From the NCBI GenBank assembly GCA_947460795.1, contig CANHJA010000036.1:1-13524 (forward strand): a DNA stretch of 13,524 nucleotides. The letters run 5' to 3'. Numbering within the stretch: the stretch's first letter is position 1; each line of letters starts with the position of its first letter. The DNA comes from Bacteroidota bacterium. GTDB lineage: Bacteria; Bacteroidota; Bacteroidia; Chitinophagales; Chitinophagaceae. Below are positions 7,082-13,524 of the stretch, piece by piece. A program made the position numbers and the translations under genes. Below the pieces are notes generated by a model. The model worked only from the letters and a program-made list of their open reading frames with translations, had not been told where the DNA came from and made no database searches.

Positions 7082-9298
7082 TTATTGTTTTCCGACCGTA
7101 TTTTTTTTATCAGCAACAATCCAATCAGATAGCACATTTGCGGCCTCGGCAACGTAAGGATCTTTTCCTATAATTTTTAGCCATTCATCATTCATTCGAG
7201 TGCTGGTTGTGTCTTTGTGAAAATTAGGCAAATCAACAGCCATGTAGCTAACCGGTAATACTTTTTTGTTTTTATTCAAGTCTTCCATTTTTTTAGCCAA
7301 GTCTTTTGTTTCTTTCATTTGCTCAATATATTTTTTTTCAATCAATGAATATCGATTGTCATCAAATTGTTGTTTCAATCGTTTTGCATTTTTTGTTATA
7401 ATCGTGAAAGATTCGTTTGCGACAGCTCGTTTTTTTGAAGATTCAATCAACGAATTAAAATCTACAGAGGGTTTATTGAGTTTGTAATCTGCTTTTGCAA
7501 TTTGATCCCAAGGCATAGAGTTTTCGTCTTTACGCTCACCCATATCTACTAAATCATACATATCTGGCAACATAATATCGGGTGTAACTCCTTTTAATTG
7601 AGTAGATCCTCCATTGATTCTGTAAAATTTCTGTAGCGTTAATTTAATTGATCCAAAAGGCAATAAAGAAGGGTCGCCTTGATAAAAATCTTCTAATGGA
7701 AACAATCGTTGTACCGTTCCTTTCCCGAAAGAAGTAGTTCCTAAAATAATTGCGCGTTTATAATCTTGCATAGCAGCAGCTAAAATTTCAGATGCAGAGG
7801 CACTTCCTTGATTTATTAATATTGCCAATGGGCCATTATATAAAGTTCCACTTTCTCTATCATCTAAAGATTGAGAAGGAGCATCTTTTGATTTCACTTG
7901 TACAATGGGTCCTTTATCGATAAACATACCTCCAATTTCTACCACATCGCTCAATGAGCCACCTCCATTATTTCTTAAATCAATTATAATGCCTTGTACA
8001 TTTTCTTTTTTTAATTTTTCTACTTCTTTTTCCATATCAACAGCACATCTTCTGCCATTTCTTGATTGGAAATCAGCATAAAATTCTGGCAACATGATGT
8101 AGCCTATTTTTTGGTTGTTGTTTTTGATAATTGTAGATTTAGCAAATGTGGCTTCTGTTTCTACTTTGCCTCTGATAATTTTGATGACTTCTATATTTCC
8201 ATCTAAATGTTTCGTTGTTAAACGCACTTCACTTCCTTCTTTGCCTCTAATAATAGATACTACATCTTCAATATCCCAACCAGTTATTTCAACAGGATCT
8301 TCTGCTCCTTGTGCAACTTTTAAAATAATGTCATTCACTTTTAATTTACCTTCTTTCCAACAAGGGCTGCCCGTTACAATTTGTTTTATTTTACAACCAC
8401 CTTCCTCACTTTGTAGTACCGCTCCAATGCCGAAAAACGAACCGCTCATTTCTTCATCAAATCGTTGTTTGTCTTTTGGAGGAAAAAAATCAGTATGCGG
8501 ATCAAGTACATGACAAATGCTATTCATGTAAGCTGCATATCTATCGGTCTCATTGATTTTATATAATCGTTTAAAATAGTTCGCTAAATTTTTTTGAACG
8601 CTCTCTTTCGATTCTTTCATCAACGAATCAACAGATTTTACTTTTAATTTTTCATCGGTTGTTGTTTTTTGTTGTTCTTTTAATTCGGTTAATCTTGCCA
8701 ATACTCTGTATTTTACCGATGTTAACCAACGATTTTTTAACTCTGCTTCTGTATTGCAAAAAGCGAGTTTTTTTCCATCTAATTCAATTACATCATCTCC
8801 GTTATTTTCTGTGTTTGCATTGTTTTTTTCATCAAATGTAAATGGCATATTGACCGCTTCTTTATAATATACTTCTGCATTTTTCATGCGCATTGATATT
8901 ACTTTGTTTACTTCATCAAAAAGAGCAGTAGAGCCACTGAGCAATTCATCATCTATTGTTGTCTCATGCTTTTGAAAATTTTCTATATCGCTTTGTAATA
9001 AAAATACTTTTCCATAATCAGTCATTTCCATGTACTTGGCAAATACTTTTTTAGAAAAATCATCATTCAATTCTTTTGGTGAATAATGTCCTTCCTTTAA
9101 GACTTGCATAATGGTTAGCATAATCACTTCATTCTTACTCAATTTTTCATTTTCTTCTGCTTGAAACGGAGTCACATTGATTTCTGCGCTGCTTTCTGAC
9201 CCTCCAAATGAATTGGAGCGGTTTGCAATGATCTTGAAGGAAAAAAATACACCAATACCTATCAAAAGGAACAATGGAAGAAATGATTTTTTTGTCAT
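7082..9298 (-). CDS. prc: Tail-specific (C-terminal processing) protease, Prc type, S41A
   Basis: Periplasmic serine protease that trims or degrades envelope proteins from their C-termini. The 738-aa product starts with a signal or anchor helix (FLPLFLLIGIGVFFSFKIIA, residues 6-25). An N-terminal helical Prc domain runs to about residue 280, including the typical VLDPHTDFFPP (264-274). A PDZ domain covers about 285-380 (SGSFFGIGAVL at 285-295). The S41 core includes IIIDLRNNGGGSL (437-449). The catalytic pair is Ser501 in QGSASASEI and Lys526 in SFGKGTVQ, 25 residues apart as in E. coli Prc (S452/K477). The C-terminal ~150 residues are lysine-rich and helical, as in full-length Prc. It is somewhat longer than E. 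coli Prc (682 aa). Its start lies 80 bp from the divergent queG start; the two genes share a regulatory spacer. Confidence 0.94.
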   Translation of the reverse strand: MTKKSFLPLFLLIGIGVFFSFKIIANRSNSFGGSESSAEINVTPFQAEENEKLSKNEVIMLTIMQVLKEGHYSPKELNDDFSKKVFAKYMEMTDYGKVFLLQSDIENFQKHETTIDDELLSGSTALFDEVNKVISMRMKNAEVYYKEAVNMPFTFDEKNNANTENNGDDVIELDGKKLAFCNTEAELKNRWLTSVKYRVLARLTELKEQQKTTTDEKLKVKSVDSLMKESKESVQKNLANYFKRLYKINETDRYAAYMNSICHVLDPHTDFFPPKDKQRFDEEMSGSFFGIGAVLQSEEGGCKIKQIVTGSPCWKEGKLKVNDIILKVAQGAEDPVEITGWDIEDVVSIIRGKEGSEVRLTTKHLDGNIEVIKIIRGKVETEATFAKSTIIKNNNQKIGYIMLPEFYADFQSRNGRRCAVDMEKEVEKLKKENVQGIIIDLRNNGGGSLSDVVEIGGMFIDKGPIVQVKSKDAPSQSLDDRESGTLYNGPLAILINQGSASASEILAAAMQDYKRAIILGTTSFGKGTVQRLFPLEDFYQGDPSLLPFGSIKLTLQKFYRINGGSTQLKGVTPDIMLPDMYDLVDMGERKDENSMPWDQIAKADYKLNKPSVDFNSLIESSKKRAVANESFTIITKNAKRLKQQFDDNRYSLIEKKYIEQMKETKDLAKKMEDLNKNKKVLPVSYMAVDLPNFHKDTTSTRMNDEWLKIIGKDPYVAEAANVLSDWIVADKKNTVGKQ

Positions 9299-9378
9299 TT
9301 TATTTTCAGATTTTGTGGTGTAAAGTTACGTTCTTTGTAGTTAATAAAAGGCTAAAAAATACTTCGATATCTAAAATA

Positions 9379-10302
9379 ATGATAAACGGCAGAAATACTC
9401 AATTAATTAAAGATACAGCCCTGCAATTGGGTTTTTCATCTTGTGGTATTGCGAAAGCAGCGCGATTAAATGAAGATGCCATTCGACTTGAAAATTGGCT
9501 CAAAAAAGGAAATCATGGCTCCATGCAATACATGGAAAATCATTTTGATAAACGAATTGATCCTACTTTATTGGTTGAAGGTGCTAAAAGTGTAATCACT
9601 TTGTTGATGAATTATTATCCTGCGGAAAAACAAAATGCTGATTCATTTAAAATTTCTAAATATGCCTATGGCGAAGATTATCACGAAGTTATAAAAGAAA
9701 AATTAAGATTGTTTTTAGCTATTTTAAATGAAAAAATTGGTGACATTCATGGCCGAGGATTTGTAGACAGCGCGCCAGTTATGGAACGTGCCTGGGCAAT
9801 TAAAAGTGGTTTGGGATGGATTGGTAAAAATGGAAATTTAATTACTAAAAATCAAGGGTCCTTTTTTTTCATTGCAACATTAATCATTGATCTGGAGTTA
9901 GATTATGACGAGGAATATTCATTTGATTACTGTGGCACTTGCACAAAGTGCATTGATGCTTGTCCTACAGACGCTATTTTGCCCAACAAAGAAATTAATG
10001 GTGCGCAATGTATTTCCTATTACACCATCGAATTAAAAGACGCTTTGATTCAATCAGATAAAAACTTTCAACAGTGGATGTTTGGTTGCGATATTTGCCA
10101 AGATGTTTGCCCCTGGAATCGCTTTTCGAAACCTACATCAGAAAAAAAGTTTGAACCCATACAAGAAATATTAAACTACAAGCAAGCTGACTGGTTAGAA
10201 ATAACAGAAGATATATTTAAAAAGGTATTTAAAAATTCTCCTCTTAAACGAAGTAAATACAACGGGTTGATGCGAAATATTAGATTTGCCAATCATCTAT
10301 AA
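9379..10302 (+). CDS. queG: Epoxyqueuosine reductase
   Basis: Cobalamin- and iron-sulphur-dependent enzyme that reduces epoxyqueuosine to queuosine in the wobble position of GUN-anticodon tRNAs (Asp, Asn, His, Tyr), the last step of the pathway. With the ATG at 9379 the product is 307 aa, the usual short form lacking the C-terminal HEAT-like repeats of the 379-aa E. coli enzyme. The DUF1730 part contains SKYAYGEDYH (93-102) and GFVDSAPVMERAWA (127-140), whose Asp130 matches the proposed catalytic acid. Two 4Fe-4S clusters are read from C185-C188-C191-C195 (CGTCTKCIDACP) with C211, and C237-C240-C244 (CDICQDVCPW). The frame remains open upstream to an ATG at 9274, but that would overlap the protease start and add 35 residues unlike the family, so it was not used. 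No other queuosine gene is nearby. Confidence 0.94.
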   Translation: MINGRNTQLIKDTALQLGFSSCGIAKAARLNEDAIRLENWLKKGNHGSMQYMENHFDKRIDPTLLVEGAKSVITLLMNYYPAEKQNADSFKISKYAYGEDYHEVIKEKLRLFLAILNEKIGDIHGRGFVDSAPVMERAWAIKSGLGWIGKNGNLITKNQGSFFFIATLIIDLELDYDEEYSFDYCGTCTKCIDACPTDAILPNKEINGAQCISYYTIELKDALIQSDKNFQQWMFGCDICQDVCPWNRFSKPTSEKKFEPIQEILNYKQADWLEITEDIFKKVFKNSPLKRSKYNGLMRNIRFANHL

Positions 10303-10345
10303 ATTTTTTTACGCTTTTGACTAACTTTTTTTCAAAAAAACAATT

Positions 10346-10354
10346 TAATATTGC
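10346..10354 (+). promoter_or_regulatory. Possible -7 element of the riboswitch transcript
   Basis: TAATATTGC differs by one base from the TAnnTTTGC consensus. It would start transcription near 10360, shortly before the aptamer. The nearest TTTG (10316-10319) is 26 nt upstream, longer than the usual 19-21 nt, so the call is tentative. Confidence 0.35.
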
Positions 10355-10391
10355 AATCTAATTATTGAGCTAATAATCGTTCAATTTAATT

Positions 10392-10475
10392 ACCTCGGGG
10401 TGTCCAATTTTTGGTCTGAGATTAAACCCGTAGAACCTGGAACAGATAATGCTGTTTAGGAAAGGGAAGCGAATA
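10392..10475 (+). promoter_or_regulatory. TPP (THI-box) riboswitch
   Basis: The segment carries the conserved THI-box order: CTCGGGGTG (10394-10402), then GGTCTGAGATTAAACCCG with the CTGAGA core, then AGAACCTGGAACAGATAATG, and finally AGGAAAGGGA. These are the pyrimidine-sensor and pyrophosphate-sensor arms of the TPP aptamer. The closing P1 stem is weak (ATTACCT against AGCGAAT, two mismatches). It lies about 130 bp before the receptor start on the same strand. TPP binding would be expected to lower receptor expression. Confidence 0.93.
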
Positions 10476-10482
10476 CAATTTT

Positions 10483-10513
10483 CACTTACCCATTTTGTTA
10501 AAGTGTTTTTTTT
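10483..10513 (+). terminator. Candidate attenuator in the riboswitch expression platform
   Basis: CACTT (10483-10487) can pair with AAGTG (10501-10505), directly followed by eight T (10506-10513). The stem is only 5 bp with a 13-nt loop, so as an intrinsic terminator it is weak. Its place right after the aptamer and the long T-run make it the best candidate for transcriptional control. Confidence 0.35.
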
Positions 10514-10520
10514 AAAGAAA

Positions 10521-10607
10521 ATGCTTTGGTCTGCCGATATTAATCCATCGGTATTGTTTAACCGCAGTGAGTTTATAAGCTCTCTGCACAAAATATTTGT
10601 AAAATGA
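10521..10607 (+). CDS. Possible 28-aa leader peptide overlapping the receptor start
   Basis: An ATG at 10521 opens a 28-codon frame whose TGA overlaps the receptor ATG (ATGA, 10604-10607). Such an overlap is typical of translational coupling. The frame also has an earlier ATG at 10449 inside the aptamer, giving 52 codons. The peptide begins MLWSADINPS and has no recognised family. No Shine-Dalgarno is seen, and a 28-codon frame can occur by chance. If translated, ribosomes on it would melt both hairpins before the receptor start. Confidence 0.25.
   Translation: MLWSADINPSVLFNRSEFISSLHKIFVK
10564..10587 (+). promoter_or_regulatory. Hairpin just before the receptor start codon
   Basis: GCAG-T-GAGTT and AGCTC-T-CTGC form a 9-bp stem with one U-U mismatch and one wobble, 16 nt before the ATG at 10604. 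No T-run follows, so translational control or leader stability is more likely than termination. A second hairpin, TGCCGAT/ATCGGTA, lies at 10532-10553. Confidence 0.4.
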
Positions 10608-12790
10608 AAAAAATTTTCATTAGTTTGACATTCATGTCATTGGTTTTAAAAACCAATGCGCAAAACGATTCTGTAAAAAATGTAGAATTGCCAGCGGCTG
10701 TTATTAAAGAACAAAAATTCCAATTGTTAGACGAGAAAAATCTTAAAGAAATTAAAATTGATTTTTTGAAACGTACCAATCAAACACAAGATGTACCTTA
10801 TGTATTAAATGGCTTGTCGAATGTAGTAGTCTCCTCCGATGCAGGAACAGGAACCGGTTACACCGATATTAAAGTGAGAGGCACTGATTTAAATCGAATC
10901 AATGTTACCATGAACGGAATTCCAGTAAATGATCCAGAAAGTCAAGCTACTTATTTTGTAAATACACCCGATTTGATGTCTTCTGCACAAAGCGTTGAAT
11001 TAGTAAAAGGAGTTGGGAATTCAAAAAATGGAAATGGAAGTTTTGGAGCTTCTTTAGCAATCAACAATTTAGATGTAAACAATAAAGAAGCACAATTTAA
11101 TTTCTCAACCAGTTATGGTTCATTCAATACATTTAAAAGTGTTGCCAGAGCCAGTACAGGATTAATCAACAATAAATTTATAGCCACACTTCGAGCCTCT
11201 AATATTACCTCAGATGGATATGTAGACAGGGCTACTGCTGATTTAAAATCAATGCAACTAACTGCTAAATACTTAATTGATAAAAACACACAAATTGTAT
11301 TTAATTACCTCAAAGGAAAAGAAAAAACAGGGCAAGCTTGGAATGGTATTATGCAAGACAGTTTAAAAACAAATAGGACATTTAATGAATTAGGAATAAA
11401 GGCTGATGGTACTTTCTATAATAATCAAACGGATAATTATGGTCAGGATTATTATCAATTATTTTTTGATAAAAAACTAAATCACAAATGGTCTGTGGGC
11501 TCTACATTGTTTTACACTAAAGGGAAAGGATATTATGAAGAATATAAATTAAGTCAACAATATGCAGACTACAATTTATCCAATCCAATTATTGGTGCAG
11601 ACACAATTCGCAATACAGACTTAGTGCGTCAGCTATGGTTAGATAATGATTATTATGGAGGAAGATGGTATGCCAATTATTTTTCAAAAAAATTAAATGC
11701 AGGGTTATTTTTAAACTTTAATCAATATAAAGGGAGGCATCATGGAGATGTTATTTGGTCTCAATATCCCATCGAAAAAGGCCACCGTTGGTATCAATTA
11801 TCTAGTTTAAAAACGGATATTAACTTGTACTCAATGGCTGATTATACCATTAATAATAAATGGTCTGTTTTTGCCGATATGCAATATCGAAAAGTAAATT
11901 ATCAAATAAATGGCTTTAGAAAAAATCCAACAATAAACCACGATTTGAATTGGAATTTCTTTAATCCTAAATTTAAACTTACTTATAAAAAAACCAATCA
12001 GCAATTGAGTTTGATGTTGGGGGTGGCTCAAAAAGAGCCCAATAGAGACGATATCGAAGCCAATGTGAACGAGTTGCCTAAGCCAGAAAAAATGACCAAT
12101 GTAGAATTGAATTATATATATACCATTAAAAACAAATTGGCTTTTTATGCAACATCTTATTTAATGTATTACAAAGATCAATTGGTTTTAACAGGTAAAA
12201 TAAATGATGTTGGAGCCTATACTCGTACAAATATACCTACGAGTTATCGTTACGGAATTGAGTTAGAAACGAAATGGCAGCCAGCTTCAAAATTTGTTGA
12301 AATCAATGGGAATATATCGTTTAGTCAAAATAAAATTCAAGATTTTACAGAGTATTTAGATGATTATGACAATGGTGGGCAAGCTGAAAATAAATTCCAA
12401 AAAACTGACATTTCATTTTCTCCTAATATGGTAGCAGGTTTAACAACATCCCTTTTCCCTTTAAGAAACTCAAATTATAAAAAAATACAAAATGCCTCTA
12501 TTGATATTATAGGGAAATATGTGGGGAGACAATTTTTAGACAATACAAGCAACAGCAATCGTCTATTAAAAGCATTTGAAACAATTGACATGACAGTTAA
12601 TATTCCTTATCAATTAAATACAAAACAAAACATCGGATTTCGAATCGGATTATACAATATACTAAACAAAAAATTTGAAGCCAGAGGTGCATCATATAAT
12701 TGGAGAGAAAACAATCAAGTTGTTACATTGAATTATTTCTTTCCTCAAGCTGGATTTCATTTTATGAGTGGGATCGTGTTTAATTTTTAA
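10604..12790 (+). CDS. TPP-riboswitch-controlled TonB-dependent receptor, likely thiamine uptake
   Basis: Outer-membrane active transporter of 728 aa. The signal peptide is MKKIFISLTFMSLVLKTNA, with likely cleavage before QNDS. A short TonB-box-like stretch (VELPAAVI, 27-34) follows. The plug domain covers about 40-158, with DVPYVLNGLSNVVVSS (63-78), IKVRGTDLNRINVTMNGIPV (89-108) and VELVKGVGNS (131-140). The rest is a beta-barrel of alternating aromatic strands ending in FHFMSGIVFNF with the terminal Phe typical of barrel proteins. It lacks the N-terminal carboxypeptidase-like extension of SusC proteins, so it belongs to the vitamin/siderophore-size class. Substrate assignment rests on the riboswitch: TPP-regulated receptors of Bacteroidota were predicted to import thiamine, and the Bacteroides homologue is called OMthi. 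No pnuT or thiamine kinase follows, so the inner-membrane partner lies elsewhere. Confidence 0.9.
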   Translation: MKKIFISLTFMSLVLKTNAQNDSVKNVELPAAVIKEQKFQLLDEKNLKEIKIDFLKRTNQTQDVPYVLNGLSNVVVSSDAGTGTGYTDIKVRGTDLNRINVTMNGIPVNDPESQATYFVNTPDLMSSAQSVELVKGVGNSKNGNGSFGASLAINNLDVNNKEAQFNFSTSYGSFNTFKSVARASTGLINNKFIATLRASNITSDGYVDRATADLKSMQLTAKYLIDKNTQIVFNYLKGKEKTGQAWNGIMQDSLKTNRTFNELGIKADGTFYNNQTDNYGQDYYQLFFDKKLNHKWSVGSTLFYTKGKGYYEEYKLSQQYADYNLSNPIIGADTIRNTDLVRQLWLDNDYYGGRWYANYFSKKLNAGLFLNFNQYKGRHHGDVIWSQYPIEKGHRWYQLSSLKTDINLYSMADYTINNKWSVFADMQYRKVNYQINGFRKNPTINHDLNWNFFNPKFKLTYKKTNQQLSLMLGVAQKEPNRDDIEANVNELPKPEKMTNVELNYIYTIKNKLAFYATSYLMYYKDQLVLTGKINDVGAYTRTNIPTSYRYGIELETKWQPASKFVEINGNISFSQNKIQDFTEYLDDYDNGGQAENKFQKTDISFSPNMVAGLTTSLFPLRNSNYKKIQNASIDIIGKYVGRQFLDNTSNSNRLLKAFETIDMTVNIPYQLNTKQNIGFRIGLYNILNKKFEARGASYNWRENNQVVTLNYFFPQAGFHFMSGIVFNF

Positions 12791-12857
12791 TCTCGATAAT
12801 AATAAAATACGGGGTCTATTTAAAATAATAAATAAGCAATAAAATACCGCAGTTTAC

Positions 12858-12892
12858 ATTGGCGTTCTCAAAGGGTTTTTGGGAACGCCAAT
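12858..12892 (+). terminator. Strong terminator after the receptor gene
   Basis: ATTGGCGTTCTCAAA pairs with TTTGGGAACGCCAAT over 15 bp (one wobble) around a 5-nt loop. It is GC-rich at the base and is followed by TTGCTTTAT. It lies 68 bp after the receptor stop. The trailing T-run is broken by G and C, but the stem is by far the most stable locally. Confidence 0.75.
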
Positions 12893-13033
12893 TTGCTTTA
12901 TGGGGGTCATATCAAAACAAATATTTTTTTCAAAATGGTTACGCACTAAAAGTTAAGTAGAGTAGTTTATATTGTTTCTACTTTTCAAAGGAATTTTATC
13001 AAGGAGTAGATATTAATTTTCATCAAATTACAA

Positions 13034-13057
13034 AAGGGTTTGATATATCAAACCCTT
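13034..13057. repeat. Perfect 24-bp palindrome
   Basis: AAGGGTTTGATA followed by its exact reverse complement TATCAAACCCTT. As RNA it gives a 10-bp stem with a TATA loop. On the minus strand TTTTG follows, so it could be a terminator for leftward transcription, although no leftward gene is near. It may equally be a protein-binding site or the remnant of a removed gene. Confidence 0.6.
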
Positions 13058-13206
13058 CAATGTTCTTAAATTTCTATACGGTTCCTTTTTATTATTTATG
13101 TCTTAAAGAATAGTAATGGCGGGGTTTACAATTGGTTCAAAAGTTATTTTTAAATAATTTTCGAATAATTAAATGAAAGAAATTAGGTAGAGTGGCAAAG
13201 AAGGTA

Positions 13207-13215
13207 TACATTTGC
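13207..13215 (+). promoter_or_regulatory. Upstream (P1) promoter-like -7 box of the presumed rRNA operon
   Basis: TACATTTGC fits TAnnTTTGC exactly and is followed by ACTCC, the same string as at the downstream promoter. A -33 is poor (TTAG at 13183-13186, 20 nt upstream). It may be a tandem rRNA promoter or a decayed duplicate. Confidence 0.5.
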
Positions 13216-13333
13216 ACTCCCCAAAACGGAAGATGGTTATGGGTAGCAAAGATCTTCGAGAATTTATGGCTATTTAGAGTATGATTAGTTTGTTATGATT
13301 TAGAAATAAATTTTAAAAATAAATTAAAATAAA

Positions 13334-13365
13334 TTTGGTAGTTAGAAATAAATTGATACCTTTGC
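13334..13365 (+). promoter_or_regulatory. Near-perfect Bacteroidota promoter, probably rRNA P2
   Basis: A -33 TTTGG begins at 13334 and a -7 TACCTTTGC lies at 13357-13365. The spacer between TTTG and TAnn is 19 nt, as in the primary sigma consensus of Bacteroidota. The predicted transcript starts a few bases after and at once forms CCGTT/AACGG (13369-13386). Together with the following leader this points to a highly expressed rRNA operon. Confidence 0.8.
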
Positions 13366-13368
13366 ACT

Positions 13369-13524
13369 CCGTTAGAAAAACAACGGCAAAAAAAGTAACA
13401 AAAGTTCATTGAAAGACGGAAACAACAGAAATAAAAAACGCAAGTTTTTTAAATAGGTAAATCTTAGCGAAAATTAAAATTAGATCGCTAATTTCTTTGG
13501 AAATTAGTCAGAATCAAAACAAAA
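13369..13524 (+). other. 16S rRNA leader (5' external spacer)
   Basis: The stretch has a boxA-like GTTCATTGA (13404-13412) followed by GACGGAAACAACAG, an arrangement commonly seen just before 16S genes of this group. Two alternative hairpins follow: TTAGCGA/TCGCTAA (13464-13470/13485-13491) and CTAATTTC/GAAATTAG (13488-13495/13500-13507). The 16S gene itself is not inside the window; its presence right after is inferred. Confidence 0.65.

Larger units (their letters stand above)
10303..10603 (+). other. Long leader between queG and the receptor gene
   Basis: This 301-bp spacer is essentially one regulatory leader. A possible -7 element (TAATATTGC, 10346-10354) is followed by the TPP aptamer (about 10392-10475), a weak stem followed by eight T (10483-10513), two further hairpins (10532-10553 and 10564-10587) and a small overlapping frame. 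No independent conventional gene is seen. Confidence 0.75.
12791..13524. other. Non-coding stretch ending in an rRNA-type promoter and leader
   Basis: No gene is seen in either direction; frames longer than about 20 codons are broken by stops. It holds the receptor terminator (12858-12892), a perfect 24-bp palindrome (13034-13057), two promoter-like -7 boxes sharing TTTGCACTCC (13207-13215 and 13357-13365), a boxA-like motif (13404-13412) and overlapping hairpins at 13464-13507. The 12893-13030 and 13060-13180 parts show nothing I can name. Confidence 0.7.

Noticed and set aside
9274..9378. Upstream ATG extension of queG
   Set aside because: It would overlap the divergent protease start and add 35 hydrophobic residues not found in the family; ATG 9379 gives the standard N-terminus.
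10370..10591. 73-codon reverse frame in the riboswitch leader
   Set aside because: It is antisense to a clear TPP aptamer; the open frame has no protein-like motif.
13220..13300. Possible tRNA gene between the two promoter boxes
   Set aside because: A short GAAGAT/ATCTTC pairing exists, but no cloverleaf, TTCGANNC loop in the right place, or acceptor stem can be drawn.

Overview
The window looks like a chromosomal segment of a Bacteroidota bacterium, probably of the Chitinophagaceae/Sphingobacteriia side. The evidence is the AT-rich composition, Bacteroidota-type promoter elements (TAnnTTTGC at -7, one with a well-spaced TTTG at -33), near absence of Shine-Dalgarno sequences, a TPP-riboswitch-controlled TonB-dependent receptor, and an RprX-like sensor kinase. 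The lineage below phylum is inference.

Layout. Positions 14-1060 (+) hold a family 2 glycosyltransferase whose true 5' end may lie outside the window. From about 1061 to 2520 is an accessory island. Two roughly 178-bp direct repeats (1225-1401 and 2294-2472, about 93 % identical by hand alignment), each made of three GAGTC/GACTC hairpins, flank a small two-gene cassette: a 146-aa protein of a DUF6934-like family and a previously untracked 52-aa protein. A compact string of hairpins (2120-2215) follows the cassette and may be a structured RNA or a group II intron relic. A strong bidirectional terminator (2488-2518) closes the island. From 2617 to 6326 (-) come the two-domain malic enzyme MaeB and an RprX-like sensor histidine kinase without a response regulator in view. 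Then yqgE/algH (+, 6439-7014) converges on a tail-specific protease (-, 7082-9298) across a bidirectional terminator. The protease gene diverges from queG (+, true start 9379), the epoxyqueuosine reductase of tRNA queuosine synthesis.

At 10392-10475 lies a TPP riboswitch, followed by candidate expression-platform hairpins and an outer-membrane TonB-dependent receptor (10604-12790). The receptor is therefore assigned to uptake of thiamine or its precursors. A strong hairpin terminator follows at 12858-12892. The last 700 bases are non-coding. They end in a near-perfect Bacteroidota promoter, a boxA-like motif and a structured leader typical of the region just before a 16S rRNA gene, so an rRNA operon most likely begins right after the window.

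Most of the window is housekeeping. The parts that deserve a second look are the repeat-flanked two-gene cassette with its structured downstream segment, and the riboswitch leader, which carries a small ORF overlapping the receptor start codon.
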